Below, in pieces: positions 1 through 8,210 of a stretch of 64,000 nucleotides of DNA. Source of the stretch: Sphingomonas sp. JC676 (GTDB lineage Bacteria; Pseudomonadota; Alphaproteobacteria; Sphingomonadales; Sphingomonadaceae); the NCBI RefSeq assembly GCF_014489075.1, contig NZ_JACTGR010000008.1, positions 86,217 to 150,216 on the forward strand. The letters run 5' to 3'. Positions within the stretch are counted from its first letter, which is position 1. Each line of letters starts with the position of its first letter. Made by a program: the position numbers and the translations under genes. The notes below the pieces were generated by a model. It saw nothing but the letters and a program-made list of their open reading frames with translations, ran no database searches and had not been told where the DNA came from.

Positions 1-654
1 GAGCGCCGCCTCGAATTCCTGGTCGACGGGCACGATATCGGCGATGCCCATCGCGTCGCGGGCATAGTCCAGGCGTTGGCGGCTGGTATCGGCAAGCGTC
101 ACCGTCGCGCCGTCCAGCGCGGCGAACAGCGCGACGGCGACCCCGATTGGGCCGGCGCCGACGACGAGAACGCGGTCGCCCGCCTGCACTTCGCCGCGGC
201 GCACGGCATGCGCCCCCACCGAGAGAAACTCGACCATCGCCGCCTGGTCTGCCGTGAGCGCGCCCGCCGCGATCACCGCCCGCTCGGGAACGGCGAGATA
301 TTCGCACATGCCGCCGTCGGTGTGGACGCCGAGCACCTGGATCGAGACGCAGCAATTCGGCTTGCCCTTGCGACAGGCGATGCAGGTGCCGCAGGCGAGA
401 TAGGGGTTGACCGTGACGAGGTCGCCCGGCGCGAAGGCGCTGCCTAGATCGACCTCCGCTACCTCGCCCGCGAGCTCGTGACCCATCACACGTGGATAAC
501 TGAGAAAGGGCTGGTCGCCGGCGAAGATATGATAATCGGTGCCGCACAGGCCGATCCGCCGGATGCGGATCAGCACCTCACCTGGATTCCTGACGGGAAG
601 TGGCCGCTCGGCCAAGCCTAATTGATGCGGTCGTTCGCAGACGACTGCCTTCAT
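1..654 (-). CDS. Zinc-dependent medium-chain alcohol dehydrogenase (RspB / L-galactonate dehydrogenase-like), 3' end outside window
   Basis: The first 218 codons of a medium-chain Zn dehydrogenase are visible; the reading frame runs off the left edge. The N-terminal GroES-like domain has the catalytic zinc ligands in IGLCGTDYH and VMGHELAGE, and the structural zinc cysteine cluster in LACGTCIACRKGKPNCC. The Rossmann motif VVGAGPIGV follows at about residue 170. The ATG at 654 is preceded by GGGGAGAG at good spacing. The family oxidises secondary alcohols of sugar acids with NAD(P). It lies near a mannonate dehydratase (RspA type), as RspB does in E. coli, so oxidation of a sugar acid such as mannonate/fructuronate or L-galactonate is a reasonable inference. 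The substrate cannot be read from the sequence. Confidence 0.85.
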   Translation of the reverse strand, partial: MKAVVCERPHQLGLAERPLPVRNPGEVLIRIRRIGLCGTDYHIFAGDQPFLSYPRVMGHELAGEVAEVDLGSAFAPGDLVTVNPYLACGTCIACRKGKPNCCVSIQVLGVHTDGGMCEYLAVPERAVIAAGALTADQAAMVEFLSVGAHAVRRGEVQAGDRVLVVGAGPIGVAVALFAALDGATVTLADTSRQRLDYARDAMGIADIVPVDQEFEAAL

Positions 655-683
655 AATCCCACTCTCCCCGGCGCAACTGCATT

Positions 684-700
684 CTTTTACATATAAAAGT
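684..700. promoter_or_regulatory. Near-palindromic box CTTTTRYRTATRAAAGT, copy 1
   Basis: The sequence CTTTTACATATAAAAGT is a near-perfect dyad about 30 bp upstream of the alcohol dehydrogenase start. A second copy differing only by transitions lies before the TonB receptor at 8098-8114. Two conserved copies before two genes of one locus suggest a shared regulator site. The binding protein is unknown. Confidence 0.4.
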
Positions 701-750
701 TGCTTTCAAGGTACAACGCGTATCGGGAAGTGCAACAAAAACCTGTATGA

Positions 751-3111
751 TCAGTTCAAATCGGACGCGATAAGGGTCATCGGGCGCCCCGGCTGAAGCG
801 CGATTTCCTTGCTCCGGCCCGCTACCCGGACGATGCGTTTTCCGGCGATTTGGGGGTGCAGCGTGACCGAATCGAGCGCGCCGTCCTTCCAGGCAAGATC
901 GATGGTGCAGCCGCGGCGCGCGCGCACGCCGCGCAGAGAGCCGGTCGGCCAGGCCTTGGGCAGGGCAGGCAGCAGGTCGATCAAATCGCCGCGGCTCTGC
1001 ACCAGCATCTCAACCAACGCTGCGGTGCCGCCGAAGATGCAGTCAATCTGGAAGGGGGCGTGATGGCCGAGCATGCCGGGGCCGCCCGGATCGGCCTGGA
1101 TCAGGCGCAGCAGCATGCGATGTGCCTGTTCGGCATCGCGGAAATGGGCCCAGAGCGCGGTGCGCCAGGCAAGCGCCCAGCCGGTCGCCTCGGTCCCGCG
1201 CAACTCGAGCGAGCGCCGCGCCGCGCGCAGCAGGTCCGGCGTGCCCTCAGCGTTGATCTGCTGGCTGGGATAGACAGCGTAGAGGTGCGAAGTGTGCCGG
1301 TGGGTCGGCTCGACCGCGTCGGCGTCCCAATCGGCAAGCCATTCCTGGAGCTGGCCGCTCTTGCCGACCTGATGCGGCGCAAGCTTGGCGCGCATCGCGG
1401 CGAGCTGGGGCCGCAGGTCAGCATCGAGGCCCAGCAGCTTGGCGCTCGTGGCGGTGCGGTCGAACAGGTCGCGCAGGATCTGCATGTCGAGCGCTGGCCC
1501 CGCGCACAAGGTGCTGCCATGGCCATGGTCGTTCTCGGGCGAGCAGGAGGGGTTGGTGACCATCCAGCCGCTCGCTGGGTTCTTCACCAACGTATCTAGG
1601 AAGAACAGCGAAGCGCCGCGCAGCAGCGGATAGATGCGGCGCAGAAAGGCCTTGTCGCGATGGAAGTCGTAATGGTCCCATAGCTGCACGCTGAGCCAGG
1701 CTGCGCCGGTCGGCCACAGCCCGGTGCGAGCATGGTCGATCGGGCCCGAGGCGCGCCACAGATCGGTATTGTGATGGGCGACCCAGCCGCGCGCGCCGTA
1801 CATGTGCTTCGCGGTATAGGCACCGGAGACCGCCAGCTCCTCGACCATCGCCACCAGCGGATCGATGCATTCGGGCAGATTGGCGGTGTCGACTGGCCAG
1901 TAGTTCATCTCCGTGTTGATGTTGATCGTGTATTTGGAGCCCCAGGGCGGCAGGTTGCTCTCGTTCCAGATTCCCTGGAGGTTCGCGGGCTCGGAACCGG
2001 CGCGCGATGAGCAGATCAGCATGTAGCGGCCGAACTGGAAGAACAGAGCGGCGAGCTCGGGATCGGCGCGGTCGAGCGCATGGCCGGCGCGCGAGTCGGT
2101 GGCTAGCGCCGCGGCACGGCTGGTGCCGAGATCGATCGACACGCGGCGAAACAGGTGGCGATGCTCGGCCATGTGGTCGTCGCGAAGCTGCGTCCAGGAC
2201 TTGCGCGCGGCGACGGCAAGCTGTGCGCGAACGATCGCCTGCGGATCGCCCGAGACGTCGACCGGCGACTTGAAGCTGCTCGCCGCGGCCAGCAGGATCA
2301 CGACCGCTTGCGCGCCGCGGACCCGCACGATCGGGCCGTCATGGCTGACGGTGCCGCCGTCGGCGGCGACCTGCGCACGCGTTTCGAAGCTGAGCTTGCC
2401 GGGGATGCCGCGGTCGGAATTGTTGATGCCGCTCAGCACCAGGGTGGAATCGCCCTCGACCGTAGCGGTGGCGCGCTGGCCAGTGCCGAACGAGCAGTTG
2501 AGCGCCACCGGCCCGCCTTCGGCGCTGACCCGGATGGCGATCACCTGATCGACCGCGGAGCTCAGGACCTCTCGCGTGTAGGTGACCTTGCCGGAGACGA
2601 AGCGCGTGCGGCTGATCGCCCCGTCGAGATCGAGCTCGCGACGATATTCCTCGACCGGTGTCTCCTCGACATCGACGAGATCCAGCCACAAATCACCGAG
2701 CGACTGATAGGACATCTCGCGCATCGGGATCGACTGGATGTATTTCTCCGCATAGGCCTCGGCCTCGGCATATTTGCCGGCGAAGATCATCTCGCGCACC
2801 TTGGGCAATGCGTCATGCGCGGCGGGGTTGAGATGCTGATAGGGACCGCCGGACCAGAACCTGCCGTCGTTGAGCTGGAGCCGCTCGAGCTTGATGTTGC
2901 CGAACACCATCGCGCCAAGGCGGCCGTTGCCGACCGGGTGCGCCTCGGGCCAGCTACCCGCCGGCTTGTTGTGCCACAGTCTCCAGCGTTCTGGCTTCAA
3001 GTCCCCCGGAGCCCGGTCGCCCGTCGAGGTCTCCGCTGCGCCGCGGGTCGCTGTTGCAGTCAGCGTCGCGGCAAGACCCGCCTCCAGCACTTCTCGCCGT
3101 GAGATATCCAT
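751..3111 (-). CDS. GH95 alpha-L-fucosidase / alpha-L-galactosidase, Tat-exported
   Basis: A 786-residue protein with the family GH95 layout: N-terminal beta-sandwich (about 45-310), linker, (alpha/alpha)6 catalytic barrel and C-terminal beta domain. Family-typical blocks are LWHNKPAGSWPEAHPVGNGR near the N terminus, NLQGIWNESNLPPWGSKY followed by NINTEMNYWP in the barrel, and SCSPENDHG, which holds the general acid glutamate. The start at 3111 follows GGAGGT, and the N terminus (SRREVLEAGLAAT) is a twin-arginine signal. GH95 enzymes remove terminal alpha-1,2-linked L-fucose or L-galactose by inversion. The L-fucose catabolic genes downstream fit either substrate. It is divergent from the mannonate dehydratase gene across a shared operator region. 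Confidence 0.93.
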   Translation of the reverse strand: MDISRREVLEAGLAATLTATATRGAAETSTGDRAPGDLKPERWRLWHNKPAGSWPEAHPVGNGRLGAMVFGNIKLERLQLNDGRFWSGGPYQHLNPAAHDALPKVREMIFAGKYAEAEAYAEKYIQSIPMREMSYQSLGDLWLDLVDVEETPVEEYRRELDLDGAISRTRFVSGKVTYTREVLSSAVDQVIAIRVSAEGGPVALNCSFGTGQRATATVEGDSTLVLSGINNSDRGIPGKLSFETRAQVAADGGTVSHDGPIVRVRGAQAVVILLAAASSFKSPVDVSGDPQAIVRAQLAVAARKSWTQLRDDHMAEHRHLFRRVSIDLGTSRAAALATDSRAGHALDRADPELAALFFQFGRYMLICSSRAGSEPANLQGIWNESNLPPWGSKYTININTEMNYWPVDTANLPECIDPLVAMVEELAVSGAYTAKHMYGARGWVAHHNTDLWRASGPIDHARTGLWPTGAAWLSVQLWDHYDFHRDKAFLRRIYPLLRGASLFFLDTLVKNPASGWMVTNPSCSPENDHGHGSTLCAGPALDMQILRDLFDRTATSAKLLGLDADLRPQLAAMRAKLAPHQVGKSGQLQEWLADWDADAVEPTHRHTSHLYAVYPSQQINAEGTPDLLRAARRSLELRGTEATGWALAWRTALWAHFRDAEQAHRMLLRLIQADPGGPGMLGHHAPFQIDCIFGGTAALVEMLVQSRGDLIDLLPALPKAWPTGSLRGVRARRGCTIDLAWKDGALDSVTLHPQIAGKRIVRVAGRSKEIALQPGRPMTLIASDLN

Positions 3112-3153
3112 GCCGACCTCCAATATACTGCGCGTAGTACAGCGCTTGTCGGC

Positions 3154-3188
3154 TGTGTGATATCTCTGTCTTGCCACGTGATATTTGA
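3154..3188. promoter_or_regulatory. Two tandem TGATAT operator-like sites between divergent GH95 and mannonate dehydratase genes
   Basis: TGTGTGATATCTCTGTCT at 3154-3171 and TGATATTTGA at 3179-3188 match the dyad that is perfect at 18347-18364. The first shares TGATATCTCTGT with the site at 27612-27629. The position, between two divergently transcribed catabolic genes, suits a repressor that controls both. The binding protein is inferred to be the GntR/FCD regulator at 19.9 kb. Confidence 0.5.
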
Positions 3189-3258
3189 TGGTGCAAGGCC
3201 CGTCACCAGTTTTGAAAGGCGGTCAGGTCTTTGCCGATTCGACCGCGCAGGAGGTGCG

Positions 3259-4503
3259 ATGTCGTTCGAATCCGCTGTCGTCGCCGGCGGCACGCTCAAG
3301 ATCCGTGATGCCCGCGTCATCGTTTGCTCGCCCGGGCGCAACTTCGTGACGCTGAAGATCGAGACCGACGAGGGCGTGTACGGCATCGGCGACGCCACGC
3401 TGAACGGGCGCGAACTCTCGGTCGTCTCCTATCTGCAGGATCATGTCGTCCCCAATCTGATCGGCCGCGACGCGCACCGGATCGAAGATATCTGGCAGTT
3501 CCTCTATCGCGGCGCCTATTGGCGACGCGGGCCGGTGACGATGACGGCGATCGCCGCGGTCGATACGGCGCTATGGGACATCAAGGCCAAGGCGGCGGGC
3601 ATGGCGCTCTACCAACTTCTGGGCGGCCGCTCGCGCGACGGCGTGCTCGTCTATGGCCACGCCAATGGCGCCGATATCGAGGAAACGGTCGACCAGGTCG
3701 GGCGCTATATCGGCATGGGCTATCGCGCGGTGCGTGCCCAAAGCGGCGTTCCCGGCGTGAAGGGCGCCTATGGCGTCGGCCGCGGCGACCTCTATTACGA
3801 GCCGGCCGACGGCACGCTCCCCACCGAGACCTTGTGGTCGACCAGCGCCTATCTCAACCACGCGCCCAAGCTGTTCGAGCGGCTGCGCGAGGCGCACGGT
3901 CCCGAGATCGAACTGCTCCACGACGTCCACCATCGTCTGACCCCGATCGAGGCGGCGCGGCTGGGTAAGGCGCTCGAGCCATTCCGCCTGTTCTGGATGG
4001 AGGATTCGACGCCGGCCGAGAACCAGGAAGCGTTCCGGCTAATCCGTCAGCATACCGTGACGCCGCTCGCGGTGGGCGAGATCTTCAATTCGATCCATGA
4101 TTGCCGCGAGCTGATCCAGAACCAGCTTATCGACTATATCCGCACCACCGTGGTCCATGCCGGCGGCATCACCCATCTACGCCGCATCGCCGATCTCGCT
4201 TCGCTCTATCAGGTACGCACTGGCAGCCATGGCGCGACCGATCTCTCGCCGGCGTGCATGGGCGCGGCGCTGCATTTCGACACCTGGGTGCCCAATTTCG
4301 GCATCCAGGAATATATGCGTCACACACCGGAGACCGACGAGGTCTTCCCGCACGACTACAGCTTCGACGACGGCTATCTGCGGGTCGGCGAGACCCCGGG
4401 GCACGGTGTCGACATCGACGAGGAACTGGCGGCGCGTTACCCGTACAAGCCGATGCAGCTGCCCGTTGCGCGGCTGACCGACGGCACGCTCTGGAATTGG
4501 TAA
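3259..4503 (+). CDS. manD: D-mannonate dehydratase, enolase superfamily (ManD/RspA type)
   Basis: A 414-residue enolase-superfamily protein that matches the characterised Novosphingobium mannonate dehydratase almost throughout (recalled, not aligned): KIRDARVIVCSPGRNFVTLK, GDATLNGRELSV, RGAYWRRGPVTM, LLHDVHHR, EDSTPAENQEAF and VGEIFNS. The Mg2+ ligands and the His/Arg catalytic set of this subgroup appear intact. The reaction is D-mannonate to 2-keto-3-deoxy-D-gluconate, the step that follows isomerisation and reduction of glucuronate. The start at 3259 has AGGAGG five bases upstream; earlier in-frame ATGs lack this. The stop overlaps the start region of the GH2 gene, so the two are probably co-translated. 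It implies that glucuronate is released from the target glycan. Confidence 0.9.
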   Translation: MSFESAVVAGGTLKIRDARVIVCSPGRNFVTLKIETDEGVYGIGDATLNGRELSVVSYLQDHVVPNLIGRDAHRIEDIWQFLYRGAYWRRGPVTMTAIAAVDTALWDIKAKAAGMALYQLLGGRSRDGVLVYGHANGADIEETVDQVGRYIGMGYRAVRAQSGVPGVKGAYGVGRGDLYYEPADGTLPTETLWSTSAYLNHAPKLFERLREAHGPEIELLHDVHHRLTPIEAARLGKALEPFRLFWMEDSTPAENQEAFRLIRQHTVTPLAVGEIFNSIHDCRELIQNQLIDYIRTTVVHAGGITHLRRIADLASLYQVRTGSHGATDLSPACMGAALHFDTWVPNFGIQEYMRHTPETDEVFPHDYSFDDGYLRVGETPGHGVDIDEELAARYPYKPMQLPVARLTDGTLWNW

Positions 4504-7500
4504 GCCCGGCGCGACTGCTTCGCGCGGCGGCGCTGCTGCTGGCGCTGCTCGTGCTGCCGCTGGCGGCGGAGGCGCGCGATGTCCGTGAGGATCGGCTGGT
4601 CGAAGGCGGCTGGCGCTCGGCGGTGTTCGACGCCGATGCCGAGGGACGCTTGCCCGTAGCGGACGGGTTCGAGCGCGCGGAATTCGACGATCGCGGCTGG
4701 ACGGCGATCTCGGTGCCGCACAATTGGCAGGGTTATTCGTACAATCGCCAGGTTGTGAAAGGCGCGCGGCACGGCACCGCCTGGTATCGCACGCATGTGC
4801 AGATAGCCGCGCCGAAGGGCGACGAGCGCGTCTTCCTGATGTTCGAAGGTGCGGCGAGCTACGCTAGCGTCTGGCTCAACGGCAGGCTGGTCGGCCGCCA
4901 TGGCGGCGGGCTGGTGAGCTTCACGCTCGACGTGACCGACGCGGTGAAGCCCGGCGACAATCTGATCGCGGTGCGCACCGATAATCCCGCCCGTATCCAG
5001 GACCTGCCCTGGACCTCGGGCGATGACAGTGTCGATGGCGGGTGCTGCGAAGGGTCGCAGCCTTTCGGTATCTTCCGGCCGGTCCATGTGATCCGCACCG
5101 CCTCGCTAAGGGTGCGGCCGTTCGGCATCTACGCCTGGGGCGATCTGCGGAGCATCGATGCGACGCGCGCCGATCTCACTGCCCGCAGCGAAATCGAGAA
5201 TCTCTCATCGCGGCCTCGAGATTTCGCGCTGGTCAACCAGATGGTCGATCCCGAGGGGCGCGTGGTCGCCGAGCGGCGCGCCGAGCACCGGCTGGCGCCG
5301 GGCGAGCGCGGCCAGTTCGATCATGCATTGCCGCGGATCCTGCGCCCGCGGCTGTGGTCGCCGGTGTCACCGACACTCTATACCTTGCGTACCCGGCTGG
5401 TGGAGAATGGCCGCGTCGTCGACGAAGCGAGCACGCCCTACGGCATCCGCACCTTTGAGATACGTCCCCAGCCCGACGGCAGCCGCCGCCTCTATCTGAA
5501 CGGCGCCCCTTTTGTCGTGCGCGGCATCGCCGAATATGAGCATTTGCTCGGCGGCTCGCACGCCTTTTCGCCGGAGCAGATCGCGGCGCGCGTCGGGCAG
5601 GTCGAAGCTGCCGGGTTCAATGCCTTTCGCGACGGCCACTACCCGCACAATTTCCGCTATGGCGACAAGCTCGCCCGCGACGGCGTGCTGTGGTGGACGC
5701 AGTTCAGCGCGCATCTCTGGTTCGACAACGCGGCATTCCGCGACAATTTCAAGAGCCTGATGGCCGACTGGGTTCGCGAACGGCGCAACAATCCGGCGGT
5801 ATTCCTCTGGGGCCTGCAAAATGAGAGCCGGCTGCCCAGGGAATTTACTCAGGAAGCGGTCGCGATCATCCGCGAACTCGATCCCACCGCGTCGACGCAG
5901 CGGCTGATCACCACCTGCAATGGCGGGCAAGGCGCGGACTGGGACGTGCCGCAGAACTGGTCGGGCACCTATGGCGGCGATCCCGACAAATATGGCGACG
6001 AGCTCGTCAAGCAGGCGCTGGTCGGCGAATATGGCGCATGGCGCTCACTCGAGCTGCACGGCGAACCGCCTTATGCCGATGGCGTGCTGTCGGAGACGCG
6101 CATGGCTGCACTGATGCAGAAAAAGGCGCGGCTCGCCGAGAGCGTCGCCGATCGCAGTGTCGGCGAATTCCATTGGCTGCTCGTCACCCACGAGAATCCG
6201 GGCCGCCCGATGCGTTCCGACGGCACCCAGATCTGGGACGGGGTGCGCGAGCTCGATCATATCGGTCCGGCCAACAACAAGGGGCTGATGACGCTGTGGG
6301 GCGAGCCGCTCGACGTCTATTACATGTTTCGCGCGCGGCAGGTGCCGGCCGCCAGGTCGCCGATGGTCTATATCGTCTCGCATACCTGGCCGGACCGCTG
6401 GAGCGGGCCAGGGGTGAAATCGGGCGTCGAAGTCTATTCGAACTGCGACGAGGTCGAGCTGTTCAACGATTCCGCCGGGCGGATCAGCCTGGGCCGCAAG
6501 CGGCGCGACGGCGAAGAGCGGTTTCGCTGGGACGGCGTCGAGATACGCTATGACATGCTCGCGGCGACCTGCCTGGTCGGCGGCGCGGTGAAGGCACGCG
6601 ACGCGATCATACTCAACAACCTGCCGCAGGCGCCGGACACATTTGCCCCGCCGGCTCCCGCGATCACCGCGGGCGAGCCGGGCAGGCACTATATGTATCG
6701 TGTCAATGTCGGCGGGCCGGAAACGGTGGATGCCGCCGGCAATGTCTGGCTGGGGGATCGGCATCTCGTTGCCGGCGCGAGCTGGGGCTGGCAGAGCTGG
6801 GCTGACACCTATCCGGATCTCGATCCGCAGCTCGGCAGCCGCCGCAAGACCTTCGACCGGATCGAAGGCGCCGACGCCCAGGCGCTGTTCCAGAGCTTCC
6901 GCTATGGCCGGGACCAGCTGCGCTACAGCTTCGCGGTGCCCAACGGCAGCTATCGCGTCGAGCTCTATTTTGTTGAGCCCTGGTACGGTCGCGCGGGAAT
7001 TGACGCGCGCGGATGGCGCCAGTTCGATGTCGCCGTGAACGGCCGCACGCTGATCCGCGATCTCGATATCTTCAAGGAGGTGGGCTCCGACCGTGCACTC
7101 AAGAAGGTCGTCACGGCCCGAGCGGAGGGCGGTCGGCTGGTAATTGACTTCCCCCGCGTCGCGGCGGGACAGGCAATCCTGTCGGCCGTTGCGATCTCGT
7201 CGGACATGGCATTGCCCGCCGCGCGGCCGGACGGCACCGATCTCATCGCCCCACCCGCGCCATCGGCCGGCGAGGCGCGCAGCTATCTCGACAATGGCGA
7301 CATCGCTTTTGTTAAAGGTGGCGAACGTTGGAGTGGCCTGTCGCACGAACTGCTCGATAGCGACTGGCTGCGCCCTGCCGCCGGACAGGACGGTACTGCC
7401 ACGGTGACCGTTCGGCTCGATGCCAATCTCTACCTTCCGATCGCGGCCGGCGCTGTGACCCCATCGGGCTGGCAGGATTCGTCCCTTGTTGGCTCGATCG

Positions 7501-8027
7501 GCGGCAAGCCGCACCGTTTCGCGACACGCCGCGCGCGCGCCGGCGATGCGGTGCAGGTGCCGGCCGGCACGCCGGTGCTCGTGCGCCGCAACCTCCTGTC
7601 GCCCTATGCGCCGGGCGCATTCAGCTTCGCGCGCGACAAGGGTCTGACCGAAGCCGAGGTAGCCGCGGTCACCGCGACGAACGGGACCGTCCGCACCGCG
7701 ATCAAGGGCTATGGCGGGCAGGGCTATGTCCTGCTTGGCACGGGCTCGGCTCGGCTCGGCTGGAAGATCCAGACCGGGCTCGCAAGTCGTCATCGCTTCG
7801 CGATCCGCTATGGGCTGCCGCAAGGCCGTTCGGTCGAGGCCAGGCTCGTGCTGCGCGACGCAAGCGGCATCGTGACCGCCTCGGCACCGGTCCGGTTCGA
7901 AGGCGGCGAGGGCTGGCGGCTCGTCACGGCCGAGACGGCGGCGATGATCAATGCGGGCGACTATTCCGCCGCCCTGGAGATTCCCGACGGGGCCGATCTG
8001 GCCATCGATTCGCTGCGCCTGGATTGA
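4497..8027 (+). CDS. Large GH2 family glycoside hydrolase with C-terminal beta domains
   Basis: About 1176 residues if translation starts at TTG 4497, which overlaps the dehydratase stop. No upstream Shine-Dalgarno is clear, so coupling is likely. Residues 1-28 form a Sec signal (LLRAAALLLALLVLPLAAEA). The GH2 order follows: sugar-binding jelly roll (VSVPHNWQ-type block, AWYRTHVQI, SVWLNGRLVG), immunoglobulin-like domain, then the TIM barrel with FNAFRDGHYPHN, the acid/base in WGLQNES and the probable nucleophile in VGEYGAW. From about residue 720 there is a malectin-like beta domain (YRVELYFVEPWYG), then another beta domain, making the protein longer than simple beta-galactosidases or glucuronidases. 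GH2 covers galactosidase, glucuronidase and mannosidase. The substrate here is unassigned, with glucuronidase or galactosidase favoured by context. Confidence 0.85.
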   Translation: MVSPARLLRAAALLLALLVLPLAAEARDVREDRLVEGGWRSAVFDADAEGRLPVADGFERAEFDDRGWTAISVPHNWQGYSYNRQVVKGARHGTAWYRTHVQIAAPKGDERVFLMFEGAASYASVWLNGRLVGRHGGGLVSFTLDVTDAVKPGDNLIAVRTDNPARIQDLPWTSGDDSVDGGCCEGSQPFGIFRPVHVIRTASLRVRPFGIYAWGDLRSIDATRADLTARSEIENLSSRPRDFALVNQMVDPEGRVVAERRAEHRLAPGERGQFDHALPRILRPRLWSPVSPTLYTLRTRLVENGRVVDEASTPYGIRTFEIRPQPDGSRRLYLNGAPFVVRGIAEYEHLLGGSHAFSPEQIAARVGQVEAAGFNAFRDGHYPHNFRYGDKLARDGVLWWTQFSAHLWFDNAAFRDNFKSLMADWVRERRNNPAVFLWGLQNESRLPREFTQEAVAIIRELDPTASTQRLITTCNGGQGADWDVPQNWSGTYGGDPDKYGDELVKQALVGEYGAWRSLELHGEPPYADGVLSETRMAALMQKKARLAESVADRSVGEFHWLLVTHENPGRPMRSDGTQIWDGVRELDHIGPANNKGLMTLWGEPLDVYYMFRARQVPAARSPMVYIVSHTWPDRWSGPGVKSGVEVYSNCDEVELFNDSAGRISLGRKRRDGEERFRWDGVEIRYDMLAATCLVGGAVKARDAIILNNLPQAPDTFAPPAPAITAGEPGRHYMYRVNVGGPETVDAAGNVWLGDRHLVAGASWGWQSWADTYPDLDPQLGSRRKTFDRIEGADAQALFQSFRYGRDQLRYSFAVPNGSYRVELYFVEPWYGRAGIDARGWRQFDVAVNGRTLIRDLDIFKEVGSDRALKKVVTARAEGGRLVIDFPRVAAGQAILSAVAISSDMALPAARPDGTDLIAPPAPSAGEARSYLDNGDIAFVKGGERWSGLSHELLDSDWLRPAAGQDGTATVTVRLDANLYLPIAAGAVTPSGWQDSSLVGSIGGKPHRFATRRARAGDAVQVPAGTPVLVRRNLLSPYAPGAFSFARDKGLTEAEVAAVTATNGTVRTAIKGYGGQGYVLLGTGSARLGWKIQTGLASRHRFAIRYGLPQGRSVEARLVLRDASGIVTASAPVRFEGGEGWRLVTAETAAMINAGDYSAALEIPDGADLAIDSLRLD

Positions 8028-8097
8028 TTTCGATCGCCCGGTCGCACGCGCACGCACTGCGCAGCGATGTAATCAGGCAACACGCCTTGGAAAGTAA

Positions 8098-8114
8098 CTT
8101 TTGTGTATGAAAGT
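8098..8114. promoter_or_regulatory. Near-palindromic box CTTTTRYRTATRAAAGT, copy 2
   Basis: CTTTTGTGTATGAAAGT lies about 97 bp upstream of the TonB receptor start. It matches copy 1 at 684-700 in 13 of 17 positions, and all four differences are A/G or C/T transitions that preserve the dyad. The flanking GCTT is also shared. It may be an operator or part of a conserved promoter. Confidence 0.4.
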
Positions 8115-8138
8115 GCTTGACTGAGATACCAGTTGGTC

Positions 8139-8156
8139 GGATTGATATCGATAACG
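8139..8156. promoter_or_regulatory. TGATAT operator-like site before TonB receptor
   Basis: GGATTGATATCGATAACG, about 55 bp before the receptor start, keeps the TGATAT core of the locus-wide dyad, but its right half is weak. It is the poorest of the proposed sites and is kept only because of its position. Confidence 0.3.
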
Positions 8157-8210
8157 GAATCACAAGAAGGACGCGAAAAGCGCCTCAAAGGGTCTTTGGG
8201 AGAGGGTTAG

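Noticed and set aside
4101..4496. The upstream extension of the large GH2 frame into the mannonate dehydratase gene
   Set aside because: The extension overlaps the conserved end of the dehydratase and would place the signal peptide internally. The start was moved to TTG 4497.
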